A DNA stretch of 64,000 bases from Geodermatophilus marinus (lineage in GTDB: Bacteria > Actinomycetota > Actinomycetes > Mycobacteriales > Geodermatophilaceae), in NCBI RefSeq assembly GCF_003428645.1, contig NZ_QVQH01000013.1, positions 1-64,000 on the forward strand, read 5' to 3'. Below, one piece after another: positions 1 through 8,769 of the stretch; the stretch's first letter is position 1, and every line of letters starts with the position of its first letter. The notes under the pieces are model-generated. The model did no database searches and was not told the origin of the DNA. It was given only the letters and a program-made list of their open reading frames with translations. The translations under genes were made by a program, and so were the position numbers.

Positions 1-128
1 CTACCACCGCCGCCGGCGGCAACGCCGCCTGGGCCGGCTCACCCCGGTCGAATACGAGACACTCACCCACGCCGCAGCAGCGGCCTAACCCCTACCGAAG
101 AGAGTCAACCGGACTGGGGGCAGTCCCA
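1..128 (+). mobile_element. Right end of an IS3-family insertion sequence (partial)
   Basis: The last codons of an IS3-type transposase run from the window edge to a stop at 86-88. Forty bases later the segment 101-128 (ending GGGGGCAGTCCCA) has the look of an IS3-family terminal repeat, which characteristically ends in CA. The left end is outside the window, so the matching inverted repeat and the target duplication cannot be checked. By the tRNA-fragment logic below this copy lies outside the integrated element, in flanking DNA. Confidence 0.6.
2..88 (+). CDS. IS3-family transposase, C-terminal end only
   Basis: Only 28 codons are visible, reading YHRRRRQRRLGRLTPVEYE followed by an Ala-rich tail and TAA at 86-88. 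The Y-x-R-R-R(R/H)...L-G-x-L-T-P-V-E-Y-E pattern is the conserved C-terminus of the rve-type (DDE) integrase subunit, OrfB, of IS3 elements, which performs strand transfer during transposition. The catalytic core lies to the left of the window, so whether the copy is active cannot be judged. Confidence 0.75.
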   Translation, partial: YHRRRRQRRLGRLTPVEYETLTHAAAAA

Positions 129-1389
129 TGGCTGCGACCAGCCCGGCGAACGCCCCAGCACCCATGCTGGCCATTGCAGCATATGTCGGCATGAGTTCCC
201 ATGCCGATCCGTCGGGCGTGTCGCAGATCGGTGGGTCGTGATGGCGCCGCCCGCCGGAGCATGACAGCGCCTCACAGGCGAGCCGTCCGGGCGACCGCGT
301 TCCCGCGTCAGCCCGGGTGCTGGCGGCTACGTGTAGCGACTTAGCCAGCGACATCTGTACGGAACAGACATGCCCGCACCTGACGGAGCGCACCTGATCG
401 ACTCGGTCGTAGTCGAGTCTTTCAGCTGGTCAACCCTCAATGGGCGCGGAGATGAGGTGTGAACAGCAAGCTTACTTGCGGATAGGGTCTCCACCTCCCG
501 CGCAGCGCAACGGCATAATCAGCGCAACGGCATAATCAGGGTTTCAATTGCACCCAGGCACCTTGGACGCGGACGTCGGGTGACCGGAGCGGCACCTGGC
601 CTGGATGTTCATGTGCCGCACAAGATCGAAGCCTCATCGCCTCCCAGGTCGCTGGATAGTGGCCCACGGTCGTTCTCGGGAGTCCTCGGGTCCTGGAGCT
701 CTCGCTGCCCGGTACTCCATCCGTGCACGTCCAGGTTCGGGGGGACGACGAGCTGTGGGCCACCACCCCGGTGCCGCCCCCCGCCACCGCGCTCCCCTGG
801 CGAGCCGACGACGCTCATGCTCGCCAGCGCGATATACCCTGCCTCGGGTTGCTGGCGATGAACGCCGCCCCGGCCAGCGGCGAGTACCTCGACGCCCTGC
901 GGTGACTCGTGGCCACTCGTCCGCATGACAGAACGCGAGTCCAAACGTTCCCACGCGACGACGTCGCCGGGCTGAAGCAGAAGACCTGGTTGGGGACCCC
1001 TTCCTTTGGACGTGGGTCGCCGTCAGGAGACAGCTGTCCGGCTTGAGAGCCGAAGACGGTTCCCCGCTGGGGTCGGCACTGCGATACGTCAAGGTACTCG
1101 TGGTGCCGCTCACTGTCAGGTGGACCGATGCGCATGCAGGAGGAGGAGCCACCCGCGGCCACACAGATGCCACGCGGTGCGCTGGCTATGACGGAGGGTG
1201 GTCGACCTATGGCCCTCCCGTCTTCGGTGACGGGACTGCGATCACCGTGCCGCCGTGGGCGCAGGTGACCACGGATGAGCGGGGTCCCTTTCGATCCAGC
1301 CGTCCCACGCCCCTGTAAGAGAAAAATGGGGGTTTGATGGGGCTCTAGGGCTTAAAGGAGGCTAAGGCTGCCACCTGACCTGCGGTGTT
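129..1389. other. 1.26-kb stretch without a recognisable gene
   Basis: Several open frames cross this stretch on both strands but none shows a recognisable domain, a plausible ribosome site, or the amino-acid composition of the real genes elsewhere in the window. The one structured item is a tandem 17-bp repeat at 504-537. It probably represents decayed chromosomal flank between an insertion sequence and the attachment site. Confidence 0.5.
504..537. repeat. Perfect tandem duplication of a 17-bp unit
   Basis: AGCGCAACGGCATAATC occurs twice, back to back (504-520 and 521-537). There is no gene close by. It may be a slippage duplication or a pair of protein-binding sites; nothing decides between them. 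Confidence 0.7.
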
Positions 1390-1426
1390 GCTCCCCCGAT
1401 TGGACTCGAACCAATAACCCTGCGAT
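1390..1426 (-). other. 3' half of a tRNA gene, probable attachment site (att)
   Basis: Read on the minus strand, the segment has a perfect 5-bp T-stem (ATTGG / CCAAT) closing a canonical TTCGAGT loop, then CGGGGGA as acceptor 3' strand and G as discriminator. An acceptor of this type with G73 is consistent with tRNA-Asn. Upstream of about 1426 the sequence no longer fits a tRNA: there is no D-arm and no 5' acceptor strand, so this is not a functional tRNA. Tyrosine-recombinase elements commonly integrate at tRNA 3' ends and leave a 3' fragment at the distal junction. In this orientation the element would lie to the right and the intact tRNA beyond the right-hand window edge. Confidence 0.65.
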
Positions 1427-1906
1427 TTGATCTTGAGGCGATTGCTCGCGTTGGCACGCGTTGAACACGCAGGTCAGATACGGTGCGGAGCGTTGGCTGC
1501 GACGGTTGCGAGCGACTGGTTGCGAGAGTATTGGGTGCCTAAAGAGTGCCTGTCACAGTGGCTCGCCGGCAGCTTCGATCACCGGGTCCGGCGCCTCGGT
1601 GGGCCGCCGAAGATCCACTCTTCGCCACTGACTTCACCCCTTCCTCGACGGGTGTCCCACCGGGGCAGCGTGACACCCCGCGCGGCTGACATCCCGTCGT
1701 CGCGATCGAGACAGAAGCAGAGTTCCTCGTAGCCACTCCCCCACGGACCAACGAAACCCCACGACGCGACACGACTCGCCTCGACCGGAGCTTCGCTAGA
1801 CATCTGATCCATCGCCGCCGGACCCGACTTTTCGGCGGGGTGTCACCAAACGGCTCCGAAAAGCGCCTTCTCCCGGTGAGAGCAACTACTCACCAGCGGA
1901 GCAGGG
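1427..1906. other. Gene-free stretch next to the attachment site
   Basis: About 480 bases to the right of the tRNA fragment show no recognisable coding sequence, integrase remnant or repeat. It precedes the first plausible gene of the element and may hold its promoter. Confidence 0.4.
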
Positions 1907-2296
1907 ATGTGCGGTCAGCCGAGACGACGGACGGCGGCAGCCCCTGCGCTGGCACCGTCCCACGTCTCCCCTGCTTGCTGCGGCGTGCTGCAGGACCTCG
2001 TCGACTGCTACAGCGGCGACACCCACCGTCTGCTCACCGACCTGGCCGACGTCATCGGCGCCAGCATCGCCTACGTCGACCGGCCCACCGTCGAAGCGCA
2101 CCTCGAGCGGCCCCTGTCCGACCGGGAGTGGGCCGTCACCGCCCAGCAGTTCACGGCCATGGCCTTCGACGACCACGTCGGAGACGCCGGCAGCCTGCGC
2201 ACCGACTGGATCGAGGACGTCCTGGGCAGGGCCGGCGTACCCGGTCGTGGCCACACCGGTCAGCCCGTCGCCGCATCTCCATTGGCCGGGGCATGA
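1907..2296 (+). CDS. Small acidic helical protein of unknown function
   Basis: The convincing coding part begins around residue 27 (LQDLVDCYSGDTHRLLTDLA) and continues with an acidic, helix-rich sequence to the end; the first 26 residues are Arg/Ala-rich and may not be translated. A GTG at 1985 is an alternative start, giving about 103 residues. I do not recognise the family. The stop overlaps the start of the next gene (ATGA at 2293-2296), so the two are probably co-transcribed and translationally coupled. Position next to the att-like site fits an accessory or regulatory gene of an integrated element. Confidence 0.55.
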   Translation: MCGQPRRRTAAAPALAPSHVSPACCGVLQDLVDCYSGDTHRLLTDLADVIGASIAYVDRPTVEAHLERPLSDREWAVTAQQFTAMAFDDHVGDAGSLRTDWIEDVLGRAGVPGRGHTGQPVAASPLAGA

Positions 2297-3357
2297 GCGC
2301 CACCCGTACCTGCCCGGCCTGCGGCTACAGCAGCACGTACGCCAGCGACGCCCTCGCCGACCTTCACCACGCGCGCCATTCCTGTGCGAAGCACCAGCGG
2401 GCCACCGAGCGAACACGTCGCCGTGTCCAGCGCGCTCAGAGCCGGGTGAGGCGGGACTGCACCCATCCGCGTGCTCGGCATGTGCACGGAACCCGTGCCG
2501 CCTATGTCAAGGACCGCTGCCGATGCACCGACTGCACCGCCGCCAACACCGCGTCCGGCCGTGCCGTGCACCGCGCGCAGACCTTCGGCCGCTGGCGGCC
2601 GTTCGTGGACGCGGCCCCGGTGCGCGAGCACCTCCGCGCGCTACGGGCCGCCGGCATCGGCGTCGAGCAGATCGCCATGCTCGCCGGCCTCTCCACCAGC
2701 CACGTCCGCGAGCTGGCCAACCCCGGGCGCGACGGCAACCCAGGCATCCGGCGGGTCCGGCCCGAGACCGCCCACCAGGTCTTACGCGTTCGCGTCGACG
2801 AGGCCAATCGTGCACCGCGCAGTCACGTCGGCGCCACGGGCACTCGTCGCCGGCTGCAGGCCCTGATCGCCATCGGATGGCCCCACGACGAGCTGGCCGC
2901 CAGGCTCGGCCGAAACTCAGCTGGTCTCCGACGCAGCATGCTCAGCGACGCCGTCACCGCGCGAACCGCCCAGGACGTCACCGCCCTCTACGAACAGCTG
3001 TGGAACCTCCGCCCACCACACTCCACCGACGACCAGCGCGCCGCCGCCGACGCCGCCCGCGCCTTCGCCGCCGAACGCGGCTGGCTGCCACCTCTGGCCT
3101 GGGACGACATCGACACCGACCCAGAGCCTCAACACCACGCTCGGCGCGTAGAGAAGGACGACGACCTCGACGAGATCGCCATCGAGCGCGCCCTCGCTGG
3201 CGACGGCGTCCGCCTCGAGCACCTGACCCTCGCTGAGCAGGACGAAGTCGTCCGGCGCCTCACCGAACGCGGCGAGTCCATCCGCGACATCGCCCGGCAG
3301 CTTGCCACCACCAAACGAACCATTTCCCGCCGGCGCGCATCCATCAACGCCGCGTGA
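2293..3357 (+). CDS. Zinc-binding, helix-turn-helix protein of mobile-element type
   Basis: The 354-residue product starts MSATRTCPACGYSS, a CxxC zinc ribbon completed by a later H/C pair. A second cluster follows around residues 60-85 (HGTRAAYVKDRCRCTDCTAAN), a Cys-rich motif I recognise from actinobacterial phage and plasmid proteins. The middle contains a probable HTH (IEQIAMLAGLSTSHVRELA-like, with V for I at its start) and the C-terminus another (SIRDIARQLATTKRTISRRR) resembling a sigma region 4 or resolvase HTH. The start is fixed by the ATGA overlap with the preceding gene; the frame continues upstream to 1840, but there the overlapping frame carries the plausible protein. Probably a DNA-binding regulator of the element; the specific role is unknown. 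Confidence 0.65.
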   Translation: MSATRTCPACGYSSTYASDALADLHHARHSCAKHQRATERTRRRVQRAQSRVRRDCTHPRARHVHGTRAAYVKDRCRCTDCTAANTASGRAVHRAQTFGRWRPFVDAAPVREHLRALRAAGIGVEQIAMLAGLSTSHVRELANPGRDGNPGIRRVRPETAHQVLRVRVDEANRAPRSHVGATGTRRRLQALIAIGWPHDELAARLGRNSAGLRRSMLSDAVTARTAQDVTALYEQLWNLRPPHSTDDQRAAADAARAFAAERGWLPPLAWDDIDTDPEPQHHARRVEKDDDLDEIAIERALAGDGVRLEHLTLAEQDEVVRRLTERGESIRDIARQLATTKRTISRRRASINAA

Positions 3358-3450
3358 TCATGTGCGGCACGGCGTCGTTGAGGGGCAGCGCCGGCACGGC
3401 CGCCGCCCTGTACGGCACGCCATGAACTCCGGCGACCGGGTGGCGGACAG

Positions 3451-4911
3451 TCAGCCCGGCAGGAGAACAGCGAGCCAGACGCCCGACCAGATGCCGAGAA
3501 GCAGGGACGCGACGGCGGCCGTATGGAGAACGACGACCGGCTCGAGCACGACACGCTGCACCGTTCCCGCGGAGGTGCCCGGCCCCGTCCCCCGGGCAGC
3601 CGCCGTCGTGCTTTCGCTGGCGGCGACTCCCGTAGCGGCGGGAGCGATCCAGCGCAAATAGTAGAAGAGGCTCGCTACCGTGTTGATGGCTGCTACGACC
3701 ACCAACCAAGCAAGCCCGCCATCCCAGGCCGCCGCGAAAACGGCGAGCTTGCCGACGAAGACCGCCGTGGGTGGAGTGCCGACGAGGCCGAGCAGGCAGA
3801 CGACGAGGCTGACGACGAGCCATCGGTGGCGTCCGACCGCGGTCGCCCAGTCGGTGATCGTCCGGGCCACCGGGACCGCCGCGACGGCGGCGAAGGCGCC
3901 GATGTTGGTCACCGCGTAGCCGGCCAGGTAGATCGCCAGGGCCGGAACGGCGAGATCGGTGCGCGCGGCGACGGCGACGACCATGAAGAGGTAGCCGACC
4001 TGGCTGACCGTGGAGTAGGCCAGCAGGCGGAGTACGTCGGTCTGGTTGAAGGCGGCCAGGTTGCCCAGGGTCATGCTGGCCGCGGCGATGACGGCGACCA
4101 GGAGTGGCACGTCGAGCGGGACGTCGGCGAAGGGCTCGGCGAGCAGCCGGAAGGCCGCTGCCACCGCGCCGATCTTCGGGATCGTGGTGATGTAGGCGGC
4201 CATCGGCGGAGTGGTGCCGGCCGTGACGTCGGGAACCCAGAAGTGCACCGGGACGGCACCGGCCTTGAAGGCGACCCCGGCGAGCACGCCGAGGACGCCC
4301 ACCGCGAGCAGCGCCGGCGATGCCTCCGGGAGCTGCGCGGCGAGGTCGGGGTATCCGGTTGTACCGGCGGCGAGCACAAGGGCGGCGACGCCGACCAGCA
4401 TCAGCACGCCCACGAAGGCGCCCATCAGGTAGTACTTCATCGTCGCCTCGACACCTGCGGGGTCCTTGGCGAAGCCGGCCAGCGCGTACAGCGGGACGCT
4501 GGCCAGCAGATACGCGGCGACGAGCAGCAGCAGATCGCCGCTGGCGGCCAGCGCAATGCTGCCGAGCCCGCCGAGCAGCATGAGGACGTAGGCCTCGGTC
4601 TCCCGCGGATGTCCGGCCAGCGAGGCCGATGCCAGCCAGACCAGGACAGTCACACCGAGCGCGACCACGATCCGGACGACGCCGGTGGTGGTGTCAACGA
4701 CCCAGGTGCCCTCAAACACCCGCTCCGCCGGCTCGGACAGCGCGACAGCAGCGGCGATCGCACTGGCCAGGCAGGCGGCGGTGACCAGGAGCCGGACCCG
4801 CCACTGCCGGTGCTGCGGGGTCCAGAGGCCCAGCAGCAGGCCGCCGACGGCGCCGAGGAGCAGGAGCAGTTCGGGGAGCAGGGCGAGCACCCGCTCCCCG
4901 CCGCCGGACAT
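3451..4911 (-). CDS. nuoN: Complex I-like antiporter subunit NuoN
   Basis: A 486-residue, 14-helix membrane protein of the NuoN/MrpD antiporter family, last gene of the nuo-like operon. In complex I, NuoN is one of three proton-pumping subunits. The Lys-containing helices are recognisable (GVAFKAGAVPVHFWVPDV; GTTPPMAAYITTIPKIGAVA). The canonical Glu of the L-G-L-E-L-L-S-L-x-L-Y motif seems replaced: the corresponding stretch reads LVAAYLLASVPLYAL. ATG 4911 is taken as start; a GTG at 4920 overlapping the nuoM stop (GTGA) is equally possible and would couple the two genes. The C-terminal region carries a Ser/Thr/Gly-rich loop before the last helix. Confidence 0.85.
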   Translation of the reverse strand: MSGGGERVLALLPELLLLLGAVGGLLLGLWTPQHRQWRVRLLVTAACLASAIAAAVALSEPAERVFEGTWVVDTTTGVVRIVVALGVTVLVWLASASLAGHPRETEAYVLMLLGGLGSIALAASGDLLLLVAAYLLASVPLYALAGFAKDPAGVEATMKYYLMGAFVGVLMLVGVAALVLAAGTTGYPDLAAQLPEASPALLAVGVLGVLAGVAFKAGAVPVHFWVPDVTAGTTPPMAAYITTIPKIGAVAAAFRLLAEPFADVPLDVPLLVAVIAAASMTLGNLAAFNQTDVLRLLAYSTVSQVGYLFMVVAVAARTDLAVPALAIYLAGYAVTNIGAFAAVAAVPVARTITDWATAVGRHRWLVVSLVVCLLGLVGTPPTAVFVGKLAVFAAAWDGGLAWLVVVAAINTVASLFYYLRWIAPAATGVAASESTTAAARGTGPGTSAGTVQRVVLEPVVVLHTAAVASLLLGIWSGVWLAVLLPG

Positions 4912-4916
4912 GCCGG

Positions 4917-6515
4917 TCACCGGCCCACCAGCTCCACCACCGCCATGGCGGCCGGCTCGAGCACGTCCAGCAGGGCACGCGGGAGCAGGCCCAGTACCAG
5001 CGCGAGTACGAGGAGCGGGACAACCGATGCCACCTCGTGACCGCGCAGGTCCTGCATCCGGGTCGCTGTCCGCGGCTGGACGGCGGTCGCCGTCGTGCCG
5101 TCCGCACGGTCCGGACGCGGCCCCTCCGCCGGCTTGTCGGGGTCTGTCTCGGATGGGACGACGGTGTCGCCGGTGAAGAGCCGCTGCAGGGCCAGCAAGA
5201 AAAGTCCGGCGGTCACGAGAATGCCGACGACGGCGATCACCGTGGCCACCGGCGCGGCCTGAAGCGCACCGGTGAACACCTGAAACTCGGCGATGAACCC
5301 GGAGAAGCCGGGCAGCCCCAGGGAGCCGAACGCGGCGACCGCGAAGCAGGCGGCGAAGACCGGCGCCGGCCGGGCCAGTCCACCCCACCGGTCGAAGGCG
5401 TAGGTGCGTCCACGGGACCACAGGACGCCGCTGAGCAGGAAGAGCGCGCCGGTGAGCAGGCCGTGGCTGACCATCTGGTACATCGCCCCGACCGTGGCCA
5501 CGGTCCGTGCCCCCTCGTCGGCGGAGGCGACCAGGCCGGCTGCGCCCAGTCCGAGCAGCACGTAGCCCATGTGGTTGACCGAGGTGTAGGCGATCATCCG
5601 CTTGACGTCGGTCTGGGCCAGCGCCACGAACGCGCCCCAGAGCACGCTGATCACCCCGACGACGGCGGCGACCATGGCCCACCGCTGCCAGGCGTCGGGG
5701 AGGATCGGCATGGCGATCCGCACGAACCCGTAGGTGCCGAGTTTGAGCAAGATCCCGGCGAGGACGGCGGACCCGGCGGCCGGTGCGTCGGTGTGCGCGT
5801 CGGGCAGCCAGGTGTGGAACGGGAACAGCGGCGTCTTCACCGCCAGCCCCAGACCGATCGCCAGCAGGACCAGCCCTCCGGCGACCGGGGAGTCCGCGAG
5901 CGGCGGGTTCGCCGCCAGCGCCACCATGTCGAAGGTGCGCTCCTCGCTGCCGAGGAACAGCCCGATGAAGCCGACGAGCAGCGCGAGTGACCCGATGAAG
6001 GTGTAGAGGAAGAACTTCAGCGCGCTGCGCCGGGCGTTGCCGTGACCCCAGCCGGCGATGACGAAGTACATCCCGACGATGGACAGGTCGAAGAAGACGA
6101 AGAACAGGATCAGGTCGAGCGAGGCGAACGTGCCCATGCACGCGGTCTGGAGGAAGAGGAACAGCGCGGCGTAGGTGTGCGGCCGGTCCGGTTCGCGGAG
6201 TGAGTAGATGGCGCAGGCCAGGAACAGCACCCCGGTCAGGGCCAGCAGCGGCAGGGAGAGCCCGTCGACGCCGACGTGGTAGCCGGCGTCGACGGTGGGG
6301 ATCCACTGCAGGTCGGCCTCGTACGCCAGGCCGTCGACGACGCCCGAGGCGCCCTCCCCTGGCTCGAAGCCCCACCACATCCAGCCGACCAGCGCCAGGT
6401 CGACGGCGGAGGCAGCCACCCACACCCCGATCGCCGCGCGACCGGGGACCCTCGGGACTGCCAGCAGCACACCAGCAGCCAGCAACGGCAGGAAGATCAC
6501 GACGGTCAGCAGCAC
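4917..6515 (-). CDS. nuoM: Complex I-like antiporter subunit NuoM
   Basis: A 532-residue polytopic protein of the NuoM/MrpD family. The conserved core AVKTPLFPFHTWLPDAHTDA (pumping Lys on the discontinuous helix) and QTDVKRMIAYTSVNHMGYV (second Lys helix) are intact. The usual Trp-Glu pair at the helix-5 charge centre appears as FFDLSIVGMYFVIAGWG, so Glu is replaced by Asp. The GTG start at 6515 overlaps nuoL's stop region and has GGTGAGG about seven bases upstream. A hydrophilic insert of about 45 residues (ETDPDKPAEGPRPDR) lies near the C-terminus, which is longer than in typical NuoM. It would act in the cytoplasmic membrane as part of the ion-translocating arm. Confidence 0.9.
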   Translation of the reverse strand: MLLTVVIFLPLLAAGVLLAVPRVPGRAAIGVWVAASAVDLALVGWMWWGFEPGEGASGVVDGLAYEADLQWIPTVDAGYHVGVDGLSLPLLALTGVLFLACAIYSLREPDRPHTYAALFLFLQTACMGTFASLDLILFFVFFDLSIVGMYFVIAGWGHGNARRSALKFFLYTFIGSLALLVGFIGLFLGSEERTFDMVALAANPPLADSPVAGGLVLLAIGLGLAVKTPLFPFHTWLPDAHTDAPAAGSAVLAGILLKLGTYGFVRIAMPILPDAWQRWAMVAAVVGVISVLWGAFVALAQTDVKRMIAYTSVNHMGYVLLGLGAAGLVASADEGARTVATVGAMYQMVSHGLLTGALFLLSGVLWSRGRTYAFDRWGGLARPAPVFAACFAVAAFGSLGLPGFSGFIAEFQVFTGALQAAPVATVIAVVGILVTAGLFLLALQRLFTGDTVVPSETDPDKPAEGPRPDRADGTTATAVQPRTATRMQDLRGHEVASVVPLLVLALVLGLLPRALLDVLEPAAMAVVELVGR

Positions 6516-6517
6516 GA

Positions 6518-8455
6518 CTACCTCACCACGAGCAGGAGGACGAGCAGGAACCCCAGACCGACGACGGCCTGGGCGTAGTACTGGTGCAGCAGCCCCGTCT
6601 GCGGACGGCGAGCAGCGCCCCCCGCGTGGCGGAACGCCCGCGCCATGCCGCGGACGGCGCCGTCCACCACGTCGGTGTCGATGCGCGCGGAGCCGGCCGC
6701 GGTGCGGCGGGTCGCTGCGGCGACGCCGGACACCGCGCCGCCCAGGACGCCGTCGTCCGCCCGGGATGCCATGCCGGCGAGCCGACGGGCGCCGAGGGCC
6801 ACCCCCACGACCGCCCGGTCGATCACCCTGTCGTCCACGGTGGCCAGCGCCCGGGCTAGCGCCATCGCCGGTCGTGGCGAGAGCAGCCGTCCCAGCCCGG
6901 CCCACGACGCAAGCGGCCCCCGGGAGAGCTGCTCCGTGACGGCAGGGCGGGCCCGGACCACGGCGACGGTCAGCCCCAGGGCCACCAGCGCGAGCGCCCC
7001 GGAGAGCAGCAGCTCCCCCAGCCCCGGGGACGGCTCCCCTCCCACATCCAGGACCGCCTTGAGTTGCTCTGCCACGGCCGGCAGCGCGAGCACACCCAGC
7101 CCGGCGGCGAACACGGCCAGCACGCCGGCCACGACCGTGGTCAGGGCCGGGACGCGCCGGGTGCCCGGCTCCTCCTCGTCGAACGCCTCGTCCCCCGCCG
7201 GCCTGGCGAGGACGACGGCCAGGATCCGACCGGCGTAGACCGCCGAGACCGCGGCGGCGGCGAGGCCGACGATGTTCAGCGCGGTCCCGTCGACACCGGC
7301 GAGTACCTCGTCCTTGGTGGCCCACAGCGATAGCGGCGGCACGCCGGCCAGCGCGAGGGCGGCGACGGTGGCCGCTGCCCCGATCCCCGGATACCGACGG
7401 GCGGCGCCACGCAGGCCGGCCAGCTGCTTGGTGCCCAGCGCGGTGAGCCAGGCCCCGGCGGCGACGAACAGGCCGGCCTTGACCGCGGCGTGCGCGACCA
7501 GCTGGGCGGTGCCGCCAGCGGTGGCACCCACCCCGGCGGCGAGGACGACGAAGCCGATCTGCGCGGCGGTGCTGGCCGCGAGCAACTGCTTGAAGTCGGT
7601 CTGCGCCACGGCCACCGCACCCAGGACCAGCGCGGTCATCGCCCCGGCCCACGCCGCCGCCGTCGCGGCCCAGCCGGTCGCGGCGAAGAGCGGCTGCATC
7701 CGGATCAGCAGGTAGCCGCCGGCGGCCACCATCGTCGCCGAGTGCAGCAGCGCGCTCACCGGGCTCGGTCCCTGCATCGCCGCCGACAGCCATCCGGAGA
7801 AGGGCAGCTGCGCGGACTTGCCGAGTGCGGCGACCAGCAGGCCGGCGGCGGCCACGTCCGCCCAGCCGCCGCCCGCAGTGTCCAGGTCTGCCAGCACCAG
7901 GCTTCCGGGCGCGGCCAGTGCCGCCCCGGCGGCGACGTACAGGCCGAGGTCACCGGCCCGGGTGGTCACGAACGCCCGGGTGCCGGCGGCCAGCTTGCCC
8001 GGCTCGTCCCAGTGGTAGCCGATGAGCGCGTAGGAGGTCGCGCCCATCACCTCCCAGGCCAGCAGCAGCGCGGGCAGGGTGGCCGCGGTGACCGTGGCCA
8101 GCATGGCCGCGACGAACAGCAGCAGGTAGCCGAAGAACCGCCCCCGAGCGGCATCCGCCGGCAGGTCCACGACGGCGAACACGGTGACCAGCAAGGCGAT
8201 GCCGGCCACCAGGACGACGAGCACGGCGGAGAGCCCGTCGACGACGAGGCGCAGATCCCCGCCCTCGACGATCCCGAGGAACGGCATGGAGACGCTCGGT
8301 CGGGCAGCCGCCACCAGGATGGCGAGGACGATGGCGACGCCGGTGGCACCAACGGCGACCGGACCGGCGGCGCGGTCGGCCCGCCGACCGGTAGCCAGCA
8401 GCCCCGCGCCAGTCAGGGCGGGAAGCAGCGCCAGGGCGCCGAGGACGGCGCTCAT
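6518..8455 (-). CDS. nuoL: Complex I-like antiporter subunit NuoL
   Basis: A 645-residue membrane protein. It keeps the NuoL core: LLLAWEVMGATSYALIGYHW (helix-5 Glu), GKSAQLPFSGWLSAAMQGPS (Lys plus the broken helix), SALLHSATMVAAGGYLL and QTDFKQLLAASTAAQIGFV. Beyond the 14-helix core there is a long C-terminal extension ending in a final hydrophobic helix (GFLLVLLLVVR), matching the lateral helix HL plus terminal TM of genuine NuoL and distinguishing it from Mrp antiporters. The start ATG 8455 overlaps the nuoK stop (ATGA). Ion-channel residues therefore look functional even though the operon lacks the electron-input module. Confidence 0.9.
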   Translation of the reverse strand: MSAVLGALALLPALTGAGLLATGRRADRAAGPVAVGATGVAIVLAILVAAARPSVSMPFLGIVEGGDLRLVVDGLSAVLVVLVAGIALLVTVFAVVDLPADAARGRFFGYLLLFVAAMLATVTAATLPALLLAWEVMGATSYALIGYHWDEPGKLAAGTRAFVTTRAGDLGLYVAAGAALAAPGSLVLADLDTAGGGWADVAAAGLLVAALGKSAQLPFSGWLSAAMQGPSPVSALLHSATMVAAGGYLLIRMQPLFAATGWAATAAAWAGAMTALVLGAVAVAQTDFKQLLAASTAAQIGFVVLAAGVGATAGGTAQLVAHAAVKAGLFVAAGAWLTALGTKQLAGLRGAARRYPGIGAAATVAALALAGVPPLSLWATKDEVLAGVDGTALNIVGLAAAAVSAVYAGRILAVVLARPAGDEAFDEEEPGTRRVPALTTVVAGVLAVFAAGLGVLALPAVAEQLKAVLDVGGEPSPGLGELLLSGALALVALGLTVAVVRARPAVTEQLSRGPLASWAGLGRLLSPRPAMALARALATVDDRVIDRAVVGVALGARRLAGMASRADDGVLGGAVSGVAAATRRTAAGSARIDTDVVDGAVRGMARAFRHAGGAARRPQTGLLHQYYAQAVVGLGFLLVLLLVVR

Positions 8456-8769
8456 CCGCGCAGGTCCGACGCCATGTCGATCATGTCGAGCTGTCGAGCT
8501 CGGTAGAAGGCGACGGTGACGGCGAAGCCCATGGCCATCTCCACCGCCATGACCACCAGGGCGACGACGACCAGCACCTGGGCGTCGGGCAGCTCCGGCG
8601 CGAGGAAGTACCAGGCCGCTCCCCCGGCCAGCAGCACACCGTTGAGGACGAGTTCGAGGCCCATCATCACCATGACGATCGTCTGCTGGGACAACGCCCC
8701 GAACAGCCCGACACCGATCAGGCCGGCGGCGACGGTCAGCACGATCTGCAGCACCAGCTCGGCGGTCAT
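8452..8769 (-). CDS. nuoK: Complex I-like subunit NuoK
   Basis: A 105-residue protein with three predicted membrane helices, the usual length of NuoK/MrpC. The typical Glu-containing helices are visible (IVMVMMGLELVLNGVLLAG and VALVVMAVEMAMGFAVTV); in NuoK these two membrane-embedded glutamates are needed for energy coupling. Both ends overlap neighbouring genes by four bases (ATGA with nuoJ and nuoL), implying translational coupling and stoichiometric expression. Confidence 0.92.
   Translation of the reverse strand: MTAELVLQIVLTVAAGLIGVGLFGALSQQTIVMVMMGLELVLNGVLLAGGAAWYFLAPELPDAQVLVVVALVVMAVEMAMGFAVTVAFYRARQLDMIDMASDLRG

Noticed and set aside
634-1173. Minus-strand open frame in the left flank
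   Set aside because: Arg/Ala/Gly-rich shadow composition, no domain, no ribosome site, no supporting neighbour.
1390-1426. A functional tRNA gene
   Set aside because: Only the T-arm and 3' acceptor strand are present; no D-arm, complete anticodon arm or 5' acceptor strand can be found upstream.
3523-8506. Long plus-strand open frames across the nuo-like genes
   Set aside because: They are antisense shadows; the minus-strand frames give clear NuoL/M/N sequences with correct overlaps.
3451-8769. An Mrp-type Na+/H+ antiporter operon
   Set aside because: The presence of NuoA, NuoH and NuoJ and the long lateral-helix tail of NuoL point to complex I ancestry rather than Mrp.
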